DNA of 64,000 bases from NCBI RefSeq assembly GCF_014837175.1, contig NZ_JACYFR010000002.1, positions 372,001-436,000 on the forward strand. The letters are read 5' to 3'. Positions 27,726 to 35,528 of this stretch are shown one piece after another. The notes beneath the pieces were generated by a model. The model saw only the letters and a program-made list of their open reading frames with translations. It made no database searches and was not told where the DNA came from. Each line of letters starts with the position of its first letter. Positions within the stretch are counted from its first letter, which is position 1. The position numbers and the translations under genes were made by a program. This stretch comes from Cellulomonas sp. JH27-2. Its GTDB lineage: Bacteria > Actinomycetota > Actinomycetes > Actinomycetales > Cellulomonadaceae.

Positions 27726-28736
27726 TCAGGACGCGAGGGACTGCTCGCGGTGCAGCCCGATCCGTTGCGTCGGGACGGTCGGCACCGGTGCCGGCGGCGC
27801 CGCGCGCACCAGCTCGTCGACGAGCACCTGCCAGGCGCGCTGCACACGCACCAGCGACTCGGTGACGACCTCCGGCGGGACGTGCCCCGATGCACGCTCG
27901 CCGCGCGCCTCGTCGAGCGCGTCCAGGCCGTCGTCCACCGCACGCCGTGCGGCCCGGTAGCTCGACGTCCCGCGATCGGGAACGGCGGTCAGCACGTCGA
28001 GCGCCGCGGTCGCATCCAGGAACTCGGCCCGCAGCCGCTCGAAGGCGGCGGGGCGCTCGAACATCGTCATCCGGCCGGTCGAGGCCACTACGGTCTCGAC
28101 GAGCGACGACTCGGCGAGGCCCTCGACGGCGCGGTGCAGCGCGTGCGTGTCGAGCTGGACCTGGAGCAGGAGCACCAGGGTGCGGCCCAGGATCGCCTCG
28201 GTCCGCTCCCGTGCCATCGCTCGCTGCCGCTCGGCCTCGCGCGCTCGTTCGGCCTCCCGCAGCGCGTGCGCGTACGCCTCGCGCTCCCGCTGCTCCAGCT
28301 CGGCGCGCAGCTGGTTGGCGCGGCGCGAGACCTGCGCGATCTGCGTCAGCACGCGTCGCTCGCTGGTGGCCTGCGCGTCGGCGACGAGGTCGCGGGCGGT
28401 CTCGTTCACGGGTGCGCTGTATCCGTCGTCGGTGTACGCGAACAGCGCGACGGCGTGCCGGTCCGCCCACAGCGTGGCCGTCTTGGCGTACCCGGACCGC
28501 GAGTAGAAGGCCGCCGTACGCGATCCCGCGACGATGCGCAGGCGCTCGAGCGGGGTGATGTCCAGCGGTGCCCTGCTGCGGTCGACCATCGCCGCGAACG
28601 TCGCTCCGAGCAGGTCGACGGGGTCGCCGTCGTCGGGCGTGACGCGGACGTCGACGAGCGCGAGCACCATGCGGGCATGGCGCTCGGCGAACCGTTCGGC
28701 CTCCCGCCACTGCGGGTCCCGACCCGCTGCGCTCAT
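27726..28736 (-). CDS. Mrr-like nuclease-fold protein, probably inactive, with coiled coil
   Basis: 336 residues; function unknown. Residues 10-125 resemble the Mrr/restriction-endonuclease-like domain: VDVRVTPDDGDPVDLLG aligns with the usual D-containing strand, and TAAFYSRSGYAKTATLWADR and AVALFAYTDDGYSAPVN match the end of that domain. The QxK motif expected after the Asp is replaced (FAAMVDRSRAPL), so catalysis is doubtful. Residues 130-190 form a highly charged coiled coil (QREREAYAHALREAERAREA), followed by a helical C-terminal domain. The start at 28736 has GGGAGA upstream; an in-frame ATG at 28874 would add a Pro-rich 46 residues. The fold assignment is my reading and needs a profile search. 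Confidence 0.6.
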   Translation of the reverse strand: MSAAGRDPQWREAERFAERHARMVLALVDVRVTPDDGDPVDLLGATFAAMVDRSRAPLDITPLERLRIVAGSRTAAFYSRSGYAKTATLWADRHAVALFAYTDDGYSAPVNETARDLVADAQATSERRVLTQIAQVSRRANQLRAELEQREREAYAHALREAERAREAERQRAMARERTEAILGRTLVLLLQVQLDTHALHRAVEGLAESSLVETVVASTGRMTMFERPAAFERLRAEFLDATAALDVLTAVPDRGTSSYRAARRAVDDGLDALDEARGERASGHVPPEVVTESLVRVQRAWQVLVDELVRAAPPAPVPTVPTQRIGLHREQSLAS

Positions 28737-28820
28737 CGTCGTCTCCCGGCTCGTCGGCGCCTGGCCAGCGCTCTCACGTCCGACGCTACGGCGTTCGGGC
28801 GGCGGCAGCGGGGCCCCGGC

Positions 28821-28909
28821 CGGGTGACGTTCGGGTGTCGTTGCGCTGTTCGGGTGAGGCTCCGGCGACGACACCGGGGCGAACCGGACGCAGCGCTCGG
28901 GTGAGGCTC
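28821..28909. repeat. CGGGTG direct repeats upstream of the Mrr-like gene
   Basis: CGGGTG occurs at 28821, 28832, 28851 and 28898, all in the same orientation. The last two extend to a 13-bp identity (TCGGGTGAGGCTC at 28850-28862 and 28897-28909). They fill much of the 204-bp gap before the start at 28736, where the promoter should lie. Possible regulator-binding sites. Confidence 0.45.
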
Positions 28910-28940
28910 ATCACGTCGTGCGCGCGGGGACGCGCGCGGG

Positions 28941-30437
28941 TCACCAACCGGAGCGCACGTAGTCCTTGAGGAAGCAGCCGTGCAGCAGCTCGCCGGCCTC
29001 GCCCCGCACGATCGGGTCGTACACGCGGGCCGCGCCGTCCACGAGGTCCAGCGGGGCGTGGAAGCCCTCCTCCGCGAGCCGCACCTTGGTGAAGTGCGGG
29101 CGCTCGTCGGTGATCCAGCCGGTGTCGACGCTGGTCATCAGGATGTTGTCGTGGGCCAGCTCACCGGCGCTCGTGCGCGTGAGCATGTTGAGGGCGGCCT
29201 TGGCCATGTTGGTGTGCGGGTGACCCGGTCCCTTGTACCCGCGCGAGAACACCCCCTCCATCGCGGAGACGTTGACGACGTACGAGTGCCGCTCGCCTGC
29301 GCGTCGCATGGCCGGCCGCAGACGGCTGACCAGGATGAACGGAGCGGTCTGGTTGCACAGCTGCACCTCAAGCAGCTCGAGGGGGTCGACCTGGTCGACC
29401 GTCGCGACCCACGAGTTGGTGTGCTCCTGGTCGGGGACCAGACCGCCCGCGTCGATGCCCGTGCCCGCGACGAGCCGCTCGAGCGAGGCCGCCTGCGCCG
29501 TCAGCGCCGCCTCGGCGACGCTCTCACGCTGCGCGAGCGGCAGGGTCGGGCTGCTCAGCTCGCTCACCGCCCCCGCGAGCTGCTGCGGGTGCGCGCTGCT
29601 GGTCCGGCCGAAGGTCGTGATCGCGGGCAGCGGACCGTCGGGCAGCGGCTCGAGCTCGGCGTCGACGAGCCGCGAGTACGCGCCGGGGGAGCGCCGAACC
29701 GTCTGGGCGGCGTTGTTGATGAGGACGTCCAGCGGACCCTGCTCGGCCACGGAGTCCGCCAGCGCCACCACCTGGGCCGGGTCGCGCAGGTCGATGCCCA
29801 CGATGCTCAGCCGGTCGAGCCACTCGTGGCTGTCGTCCATCGCGGCGAAGCGGCGGGCGGCGTCGCGGGGGAAGCGCGTCGTGATCGTGGTGTGCGCGCC
29901 GTCCCGCAGCAGCCGCAGCGCGATGTACATGCCGATCTTGGCCCGCCCGCCGGTCAGCAGCGCGCGCCGACCGGTCAGGTCGGTCCGTGCGTCGCGCTTG
30001 GCGTGGTTGAGCTCGGCGCACGCCGGGCAGAGCTGGTGGTAGAACGCGTCGACCTGGGCGTACGGCTCCTTGCAGATGTAGCAGGCACGCGCCCGCAGCA
30101 ACGTCCCCGCGCTCGCGCCGCGGGTGGACGAGACGAGGGGGATGCCGCGCGTCTCGTCGTCGATCCGCCCGGGGCTGCCCGTGGCCGTCGCGGCGACCAC
30201 GGCTCGGTCGGCTGCGCTGATCGCGTCGCGGCGCTCGATCCGGCGCTGCTTCTTCGCGGCCTTGAACAGCGCCGACGTCGCCCGCCGGGCCTGGGCCAGC
30301 TGCGGGTGGTCGGACGGGAGGCGGCTGATGTGCTCGGCCACGCGCAGGAACGTCGCCAGCTCCGCGGCGTCGATGCCGACGTCGGTCGTCGATCCGGTGC
30401 CGGTGGTGGTCGCAGGAGCGGGAGTGGTCGTGGTCAT
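28941..30437 (-). CDS. SDR oxidoreductase with N-terminal Cys4 motif
   Basis: 498 residues. A helical N-terminal region (1-100) leads to a Cys-x2-Cys pair, RACYICKEPYAQVD, and a second pair, HQLCPACAELNHAKRD (about residues 117-140), a likely zinc-ribbon or rubredoxin-like knuckle. The Rossmann domain starts at RRALLTGGRAKIGMYIAL near 155, with DVLINNAAQTVRRSPGAYS near 240. The catalytic region near 395 has VVNVSAMEGVFSRGYKGPGH, and the usual Tyr-x3-Lys is not plain, though Lys of HTNMAKAALNML is nearby. A long insertion separates the two halves. Substrate unknown. The start has no strong Shine-Dalgarno and was chosen by divergence from the gene at 30699. Confidence 0.82.
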   Translation of the reverse strand: MTTTTPAPATTTGTGSTTDVGIDAAELATFLRVAEHISRLPSDHPQLAQARRATSALFKAAKKQRRIERRDAISAADRAVVAATATGSPGRIDDETRGIPLVSSTRGASAGTLLRARACYICKEPYAQVDAFYHQLCPACAELNHAKRDARTDLTGRRALLTGGRAKIGMYIALRLLRDGAHTTITTRFPRDAARRFAAMDDSHEWLDRLSIVGIDLRDPAQVVALADSVAEQGPLDVLINNAAQTVRRSPGAYSRLVDAELEPLPDGPLPAITTFGRTSSAHPQQLAGAVSELSSPTLPLAQRESVAEAALTAQAASLERLVAGTGIDAGGLVPDQEHTNSWVATVDQVDPLELLEVQLCNQTAPFILVSRLRPAMRRAGERHSYVVNVSAMEGVFSRGYKGPGHPHTNMAKAALNMLTRTSAGELAHDNILMTSVDTGWITDERPHFTKVRLAEEGFHAPLDLVDGAARVYDPIVRGEAGELLHGCFLKDYVRSGW

Positions 30438-30581
30438 GCGGGATCCGTCTCGGGTGTCGTCCGGGGGAGTGGCCGGCGAGCCGAGGGGCGAGATGCCGGG
30501 CGTGCGCGGTCGTCGCGCGGTTCCCATGATCCCATGCCCGCTCGTGGCACCCGCTCGCTCCCGGACACGCCCGCCGTCGTG

Positions 30582-30610
30582 CTGACGCGGGCGCAGGATG
30601 TCCCTAGGGT
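30582..30610 (+). promoter_or_regulatory. Probable promoter of the holin-like gene
   Basis: CTGACG (30582-30587), 17-bp spacer, TAGGGT (30605-30610) in the 261-bp gap between divergent starts at 30437 and 30699. The spacing is ideal for the primary sigma factor. Confidence 0.5.
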
Positions 30611-30698
30611 GTGGACCAGGTGGGACGTCGCGCCCGACCTGCAGGTTCGGCGGGTGCCGACACCGCGAGATCCGACACACGAGCAGAGGTGGACCGTC

Positions 30699-31088
30699 AT
30701 GATCAGGTTCTTGATTCGCACCGGCATCTTCCTCGCGTCCGCGGCGCTGGGCCTGTGGATCGCGTCGCTGATCCTCGACGACTTCAACCTCGAGCTGTCG
30801 GGGTTCATCGTGGCCGTGCTGGTCTTCGCCATCCTCCAGTCGATCCTCGCGCCCTGGATCGCGAGCATCACCCGCGACCACGCCAGCGCACTGACCGGTG
30901 CCGCCGGCCTGGTCTCGACGTTCCTCGCGCTGCTGATCGCGACGCTGGTCGGCGACGGCCTGACGATCGACGGGGTGACCACCTGGGTGCTCGGCACCGT
31001 CATCGTGTGGCTCGTGACCATGCTGGGAGTGCTGCTGCTCCCGTTCGTCCTGGTGCGCAAGGCGGTCCGGGAGTCGCGCGGGATCTGA
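30699..31088 (+). CDS. Phage_holin_4-like small membrane protein
   Basis: 129 residues with four predicted hydrophobic helices: about residues 5-25, 33-53, 65-85 and 95-118. The arrangement MIRFLIRTGIFLASAALGLW, then FAILQSILAPWIASIT and VLGTVIVWLVTMLGVLLLPF, resembles the superfamily IV holin/DUF family (Phage_holin_4_2). Most bacterial members are not in phages, and no lysis genes are nearby, so this is probably an ordinary membrane protein of unknown role. AGGTGG lies before the ATG. Confidence 0.72.
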   Translation: MIRFLIRTGIFLASAALGLWIASLILDDFNLELSGFIVAVLVFAILQSILAPWIASITRDHASALTGAAGLVSTFLALLIATLVGDGLTIDGVTTWVLGTVIVWLVTMLGVLLLPFVLVRKAVRESRGI

Positions 31089-31100
31089 AGGGCCTGCGCC

Positions 31101-31781
31101 CTACGCGCCCGGCGCGCGGACGACGAGGAACGTGATGTCCCGCCGCCACGCGAACCCGAGCGCCTCGTACAGGCGGATCGCGCCGACGTTCTCCGCCGAC
31201 GCGTGCAGGAACGGGACCTCGCCACGTCCCCGGATCCCCGCCGCGACCGCGCGGACGAGGCGCGCCGCCAGGCCCTGGCCGCGGTGCTCCGCGTCCGTGC
31301 AGACGGCGCTGATCTCCGTGTAGCCGACCGGGTGCTGCCGCTCTCCGGCCATGGCCACGAGGGTGCGACCGCGGCGGATGCCCAGGTAGGTGCCGAGCCG
31401 GTAGGTCTGCGGTGCGAACGGGCCCGGCTGGTTGCGGTCGACGATCGCGAGCATGTCGGTGACGTCGTCCGCTCCCAGCGTCACCGCCTCCGGGTCGGGC
31501 GCGTCCACGAACCGGTCGGTCGCGACCATCTGGACGCCGGCGAAGCGAGCGACCTCGGTCCAGCCCGCGCCCGGCCGGTCGGCACCGGGCAAGACCACCT
31601 GTGCGCCCGGGCCCACGAGGTCGGCCAGGTCGGCCCACGCCTGCGGGTCGGCGGCGTCGTCGACGGCCACGATGGGCGACACGTCCGGCCGGTAGCGGCG
31701 CGCGTGACCCGTGCCTTCCGCGAACTCGGCGTGGACGCCGAGCAACGAGCTCCAGGCGGGGTTGTCCAGGACGTGCGGCAC
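31101..31781 (-). CDS. GNAT-family N-acetyltransferase
   Basis: 226 residues. The C-terminal half holds the GNAT fold: ISAVCTDAEHRGQGLAARLV near residue 165 is the acetyl-CoA pyrophosphate-binding motif, followed by PFLHASAENVGAIRLYEALG and FAWRRDITFLVVR. The N-terminal 90 residues resemble the FR47-like or degenerate first half of a two-domain acetyltransferase. Substrate unknown. GTG start with AGAGG five bases before it. It converges with the holin-like gene and is divergent from the cluster starting at 31984. Confidence 0.85.
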   Translation of the reverse strand: MPHVLDNPAWSSLLGVHAEFAEGTGHARRYRPDVSPIVAVDDAADPQAWADLADLVGPGAQVVLPGADRPGAGWTEVARFAGVQMVATDRFVDAPDPEAVTLGADDVTDMLAIVDRNQPGPFAPQTYRLGTYLGIRRGRTLVAMAGERQHPVGYTEISAVCTDAEHRGQGLAARLVRAVAAGIRGRGEVPFLHASAENVGAIRLYEALGFAWRRDITFLVVRAPGA

Positions 31782-31983
31782 AGGGACCTCTCAGCGGCGG
31801 GGTGGACGGGTGGGGCGGCGCGCCGTCGGGCCGAGCGCAGCGTCGCACAGCCACCGGCCCCCGGTCCAACGATTCGCGCGGGCTGCGGCGGGTCCTGCAC
31901 CGGTTCCGGTGGCCGTGTGCCGGGAACCTGGTGATGATCTGTCCGGGCCGCTGCGCGGCGACGAGGCACGAGAGGAGGTCGCG

Positions 31984-33063
31984 GTGAGCGACGACGACGT
32001 TCGGGTGCAGATCGGGACCACCCCGACCCCGGGCACCGTGCCGGTGGGCGAGGTGCTCGGGAGCGTCAGCGAAGCCCTCGGTCGCGCGCGCGGGTGGCCG
32101 GCGCAGCTGCGTCCCGGGACGGGCGGCACGGTCGCGCTGTGGGAGCTCCTGGCATCGTGCGCGGCGATGGACCTTGCCGTCGCCCGCGCGGTCGAGCCGC
32201 ACCTCGACGCGCTCGCCATCCTCGACCAGGCAGGTCTCGCTCCCGGCGCGCTCGGGCTCCGCGACGACTCGACGTGGGGCGTGTACGCCGCCGAGGGCCC
32301 GGGCCCCGGGCTGACCGCACGGGAGACGGCAGACGGGTCGTGGGTCCTGGACGGCGTCAAGCCGTGGTGCTCCCTGGCTGGCGAGCTCGACGCGGCGCTC
32401 GTCACCGGACGGCTCGCCGACGAGCCCGACACCCGGGTCATGCTCGCGGTCGACCTGCGCGCCCGTGGCGTCGCGTCGCTCGAGCAGGGTTGGTACGCAC
32501 GCGGGCTGGCAGAGATCCCGAGCACACCCCTCCGCTTCGACGCGGTCCCGGCCGCCCTCGTGCGCCGCGGTGACTGGTACCTCGAGCGGCCGGGCTTCTG
32601 GTGGGGCGGCCTCGGGGTCGCGGCGTGCTGGTACGGGGGAGCGGTGGCGATCGCGCGGCGTGTGCACACGGAGGCGCACCGCAAGCCGGAGGACCGACTG
32701 CTCACGATGCACCTGGGGGCGCTCGACGAGCGGCTGCACGCGGCCCGCCTGGTGCTCGCCGACGCCGCCGCGAGCGTCGACGCCTCCGGTGCTTCCACCG
32801 GCGGCGGTCGCGAGCCGGAGCTCCCTGCAGACCGCCAGCGCGGTCGGCTCCTGGCCAAGCGGGTGCGCGCCGTCGTCGCCCGGACGTGCGAGGACGTGCT
32901 GCGCACCGCGGCCCATGCCCTGGGTCCGGGGCCCCTGACGCAAGAGGCCGACCACGCCAAGCGCGTCGCGGACCTCGAGGTCTACGTCCGCCAGCAGCAC
33001 GCTGAGCGCGACGACGCCTCGCTCGGCGGCGCGCTGGCCGGCGCGGACCGTGCACCGTGGTGA
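31984..33063 (+). CDS. Acyl-CoA dehydrogenase-like protein
   Basis: 359-residue divergent member of the acyl-CoA dehydrogenase flavoprotein fold. The middle domain has AEGPGPGLTARETADGSW and VLDGVKPWCSLAGELDAALV, where family proteins read G-x-K-x-x-xG, and the C-terminal helical domain starts near 200. A textbook catalytic Glu is not obvious. GAGGAGG lies six bases before GTG 31984 and fixes the start. It opens a three-gene run with a PIG-L/methyltransferase fusion and a glycosyltransferase, a context unlike fatty-acid oxidation. It may act on a non-CoA or modified substrate. Confidence 0.75.
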   Translation: MSDDDVRVQIGTTPTPGTVPVGEVLGSVSEALGRARGWPAQLRPGTGGTVALWELLASCAAMDLAVARAVEPHLDALAILDQAGLAPGALGLRDDSTWGVYAAEGPGPGLTARETADGSWVLDGVKPWCSLAGELDAALVTGRLADEPDTRVMLAVDLRARGVASLEQGWYARGLAEIPSTPLRFDAVPAALVRRGDWYLERPGFWWGGLGVAACWYGGAVAIARRVHTEAHRKPEDRLLTMHLGALDERLHAARLVLADAAASVDASGASTGGGREPELPADRQRGRLLAKRVRAVVARTCEDVLRTAAHALGPGPLTQEADHAKRVADLEVYVRQQHAERDDASLGGALAGADRAPW

Positions 33064-33102
33064 GCGCGGTCGTGAGGCCGTGGTCGAGGCGATGGTGACG
33101 CG

Positions 33103-34461
33103 ATGGTGACGTTCGACGGCCGGGCGGCCGGTACGCAGCCGGCGACGTGGGAGGGCGACGAGCGATGGGCCGAGCTGCCGGTGCTGCGGCTGCCCGTCGG
33201 CCGCGTGGTGGTGGTCGCCGCGCACCCCGACGACGAGACCCTCGGTGCCGGTGGCCTGCTGCACGAGCTCGCAGCGGCGGGTCGCCCGGCGGACGTCGTC
33301 GTCGTGACCGACGGCGCCGCATCGCACCCGGGGTCGGCGACGCTTGCCCCCGACGATCTGGTCCGCGTCCGGCGCGACGAGGTCCTGCGGGCCGTCGCTG
33401 TGCTCAGCCCGGACTCCGTGGTGACGCTGCTCGACTTCCCGGACTCGCAGGTGCGCGAGCACCGCGAGCAGATCGCTGTGGCGCTGGCCGCGGCGATCGG
33501 CTCGCAGCCGCTCGCCGCGGTCGTGGCGCCGTGGCGCGGCGACGGACACCGCGACCACCGGGTCACGGGTGAGGTCTGCGCGCAGATCGCGACCGAGCGC
33601 GGGGCGCGGCTGCTCGAGTACCCCATCTGGATGTGGCACTGGGCCCACCCCGACGACCCCGCGACCCCGTGGCAGCAGATGCGGGTGCTTCCGCTCGGTG
33701 ACCGCGGGGTCAACCGCAAGCGACGCGCCACCACCGAGCACGCGACGCAGACGGAGCCGCTGTCGGACGCACCGCAGGACCTCGCCCCTCTCCACCAGCG
33801 CTTCCTGCGTCATTTCGAGCGGGCGACAGAGGTGTTCATCGAGGAGACCGAGCCGCCCGCACCACCGGCAGCGGAGTTCTTCGACGCCGCCTACGCGCGG
33901 CGGGACGACCCGTGGCGGTTGGGCTCGCGCTGGTACGAGGAGCGCAAGCGTGACCTGACGATGGCGATACTGCCCGAGCGCAGGTACACCGCCGGGCTCG
34001 AGATCGGGTGCTCGGTGGGCCTGCTGACCGCGCGCCTCGCGGAGCGGTGCGACCAGTTGACCGCGACCGATGTCGCGGCCTCCGCGGTCGAGCAGGCCGG
34101 GGCGCGCGTCGGGAGCGACGCCGGCGTCCGGGTGCTCCGCCACGACGTCCGCACGGGCGTTCCCGACGGCTCGTTCGACCTGGTCGTGCTGTCCGAGGTG
34201 TCCTACTACCTGAGCAGGTCCGAGCTCACGCGGCTCGCCGACGGGCTGCATGACCACCTGTCGACCGACGCCGTGGTGCTCGCCTGCCACTGGCGGCACC
34301 CGGTCGCCGAGCACACCATGCGCGGCGACGACGCCCACCGGGTGCTTGCCGAGGCGTTGGGCATGTCCGGCGTGGCCCACTACGAGGACGCCGACGTCGT
34401 GATCGACGTCTGGCGCACGCGGCCCGCATCGGTGGCGCAGCGAGAGGGCCTGGTCCCGTGA
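33103..34461 (+). CDS. PIG-L deacetylase / SAM methyltransferase fusion
   Basis: 452 residues, two enzymes in one chain. Residues 1-230: PIG-L (LmbE) zinc deacetylase, with VVVVAAHPDDETLGAGGLL near 36-54 (His-x-Asp-Asp) and the second zinc His in APWRGDGHRDHRVTGEV near 150. Residues 255-452: class I methyltransferase, with the SAM loop TAGLEIGCSVGLLTARLAE near 300, the acidic residue in LTATDVAASAVEQAG and FDLVVLSEVSYYLS. The pairing suggests that a deacetylated amine, or its product, is then methylated. Start ATG 33103; an ATG at 33092 is in another frame. The last bases overlap the next gene (GTGA). Confidence 0.88.
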   Translation: MVTFDGRAAGTQPATWEGDERWAELPVLRLPVGRVVVVAAHPDDETLGAGGLLHELAAAGRPADVVVVTDGAASHPGSATLAPDDLVRVRRDEVLRAVAVLSPDSVVTLLDFPDSQVREHREQIAVALAAAIGSQPLAAVVAPWRGDGHRDHRVTGEVCAQIATERGARLLEYPIWMWHWAHPDDPATPWQQMRVLPLGDRGVNRKRRATTEHATQTEPLSDAPQDLAPLHQRFLRHFERATEVFIEETEPPAPPAAEFFDAAYARRDDPWRLGSRWYEERKRDLTMAILPERRYTAGLEIGCSVGLLTARLAERCDQLTATDVAASAVEQAGARVGSDAGVRVLRHDVRTGVPDGSFDLVVLSEVSYYLSRSELTRLADGLHDHLSTDAVVLACHWRHPVAEHTMRGDDAHRVLAEALGMSGVAHYEDADVVIDVWRTRPASVAQREGLVP

Positions 34462-35159
34462 GCGGGCCCGTCCGGCGGGTCGTGGTCGTCGTCCCGGTGC
34501 ACGACGAGGAGGCGCTGCTGCCGGCGTGCCTGCAGGCGCTCGTCCGCGCCCGGGACCACCTGCTCGTGCGGCGTCCCGACGTGGAGGTGGGGGTGGTGGT
34601 CGTCCTGGACGACTGCGGCGACGGTTCGGCGGCGGTCGCAGCCCGGTTCGACGTCTGTGCGCTGGACGTGCGGGAGCGGGCGGTCGGGGCTGCACGCGCC
34701 GCCGGGATCGACGCCGCGCTGGCCGCCCGGTCCACCGAGCCGGCGGCGACCTGGATCGCCTGCACCGACGGCGACTCCGTGGTGCCCGACACCTGGCTCA
34801 CGGCCCAGGTGGAGCTGGCGGAGGGGGGCGCCGACGTGGTGGTCGGCACCGTACGCCCCGACCCGCGCGACCTGGCCGAGCACCAGCTGGCCGCGTGGCA
34901 GGCGACACGCGTGCCGGGGCGGGCGAACGGTCACGTGCACGGCGCGAACCTGGGGGTGCGCGCCGACGCCTATCTGCGTGCGGGCGGTTTCACGCCCGTC
35001 GACGAGCACGAGGACGTTCTGCTCGTCGAGCGCCTGCGCCGCGACCCGTGCGTGACGGTGGTCGCGACCGACGTGACCGACGTGCTCACCTCCGGGCGCA
35101 CCGAGGGTCGCAGCCCCGGTGGGTATGCCGGCTACCTCCTGTCGAGGTTCCCGCCGTGA
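34458..35159 (+). CDS. Family 2-type glycosyltransferase
   Basis: 233-residue soluble GT-A glycosyltransferase. The nucleotide-sugar domain starts VVVVVPVHDEEALLPACLQA at residues 8-27, VVVLDDCGDGSA follows near 48, and the metal-binding DxD-like motif is ACTDGDSVVP near 100. The acceptor region has NGHVHGANLGVRADAYLRAG and DEHEDVLLVERLRRD. It begins with GTG overlapping the PIG-L fusion stop and closes the trio. Donor and acceptor are unknown. Confidence 0.85.
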   Translation: MSGPVRRVVVVVPVHDEEALLPACLQALVRARDHLLVRRPDVEVGVVVVLDDCGDGSAAVAARFDVCALDVRERAVGAARAAGIDAALAARSTEPAATWIACTDGDSVVPDTWLTAQVELAEGGADVVVGTVRPDPRDLAEHQLAAWQATRVPGRANGHVHGANLGVRADAYLRAGGFTPVDEHEDVLLVERLRRDPCVTVVATDVTDVLTSGRTEGRSPGGYAGYLLSRFPP

Positions 35160-35166
35160 GCTCGGC

Positions 35167-35271
35167 TCAGCCGCCGTCGTCGGACGTGTCGACCTGCTCG
35201 CGCACCTCGCGGCCCCGACGGACGTCCTCCTCCTGCTTCTCTCGTCCGCCGGTGCCGCGACCTGGCGTCAC
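35167..35271 (-). CDS. 34-residue charged peptide
   Basis: GTG-started frame MTPGRGTGGREKQEEDVRRG then REVREQVDTSDDGG. It overlaps the stop of the 61-residue gene by four bases (GTGA), the junction type used by real operons in this window, which is the main support. Highly charged, no hydrophobic segment, no family recognised. It may also be chance. Confidence 0.45.
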   Translation of the reverse strand: MTPGRGTGGREKQEEDVRRGREVREQVDTSDDGG

Positions 35272-35453
35272 TCGGGTTCGATGGAGCCCTCGAGCTCCCC
35301 GGCGGGATCGAGGGAGTCGCCTTCCGGTGCGTCGGGTGTCGCCGGGCCGTCGGGTCGCGTCGTCGCGTCGCCCAGCGGATCAGGGTCACGCGGCAGGTCG
35401 GTGAAGTTGGGCTCGTCGGGAACCTGGCCGGGGTCAGGGATGGGTGAGCTCAT
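35268..35453 (-). CDS. 61-residue acidic Pro-rich protein
   Basis: Small, very acidic and Pro/Asp/Glu-rich (MSSPIPDPGQVPDEPNFTDL at the start), probably disordered and without a membrane segment. A strong GAGGAGG is placed seven bases before the ATG, so it is likely expressed. Function unknown; no conserved family recognised. It is followed by the coupled 34-residue frame and preceded by the epimerase gene on the same strand with a 75-bp gap. Confidence 0.7.
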   Translation of the reverse strand: MSSPIPDPGQVPDEPNFTDLPRDPDPLGDATTRPDGPATPDAPEGDSLDPAGELEGSIEPE

Positions 35454-35528
35454 GAATCCTCCTCGATGGTGCCGGCCCAGGGGCAGGCGCGGTGTCGTGC
35501 TGGTCGGTGTGGTCCCTCAACCTGGCCG

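Noticed and set aside
30438..30881. N-terminal extension of the Cys4-SDR gene to 30881
   Set aside because: It would overlap the holin-like gene and its promoter, and the added residues are low-complexity.
30699..31088. Prophage signal from the holin-like gene
   Set aside because: No integrase, lysin, capsid or att site is nearby, and this family is common in non-phage bacterial genes.
33092..33109. ATG at 33092 as start of the PIG-L fusion
   Set aside because: It is 11 bases from the ATG at 33103 and so in a different frame, meeting TGA after five codons.
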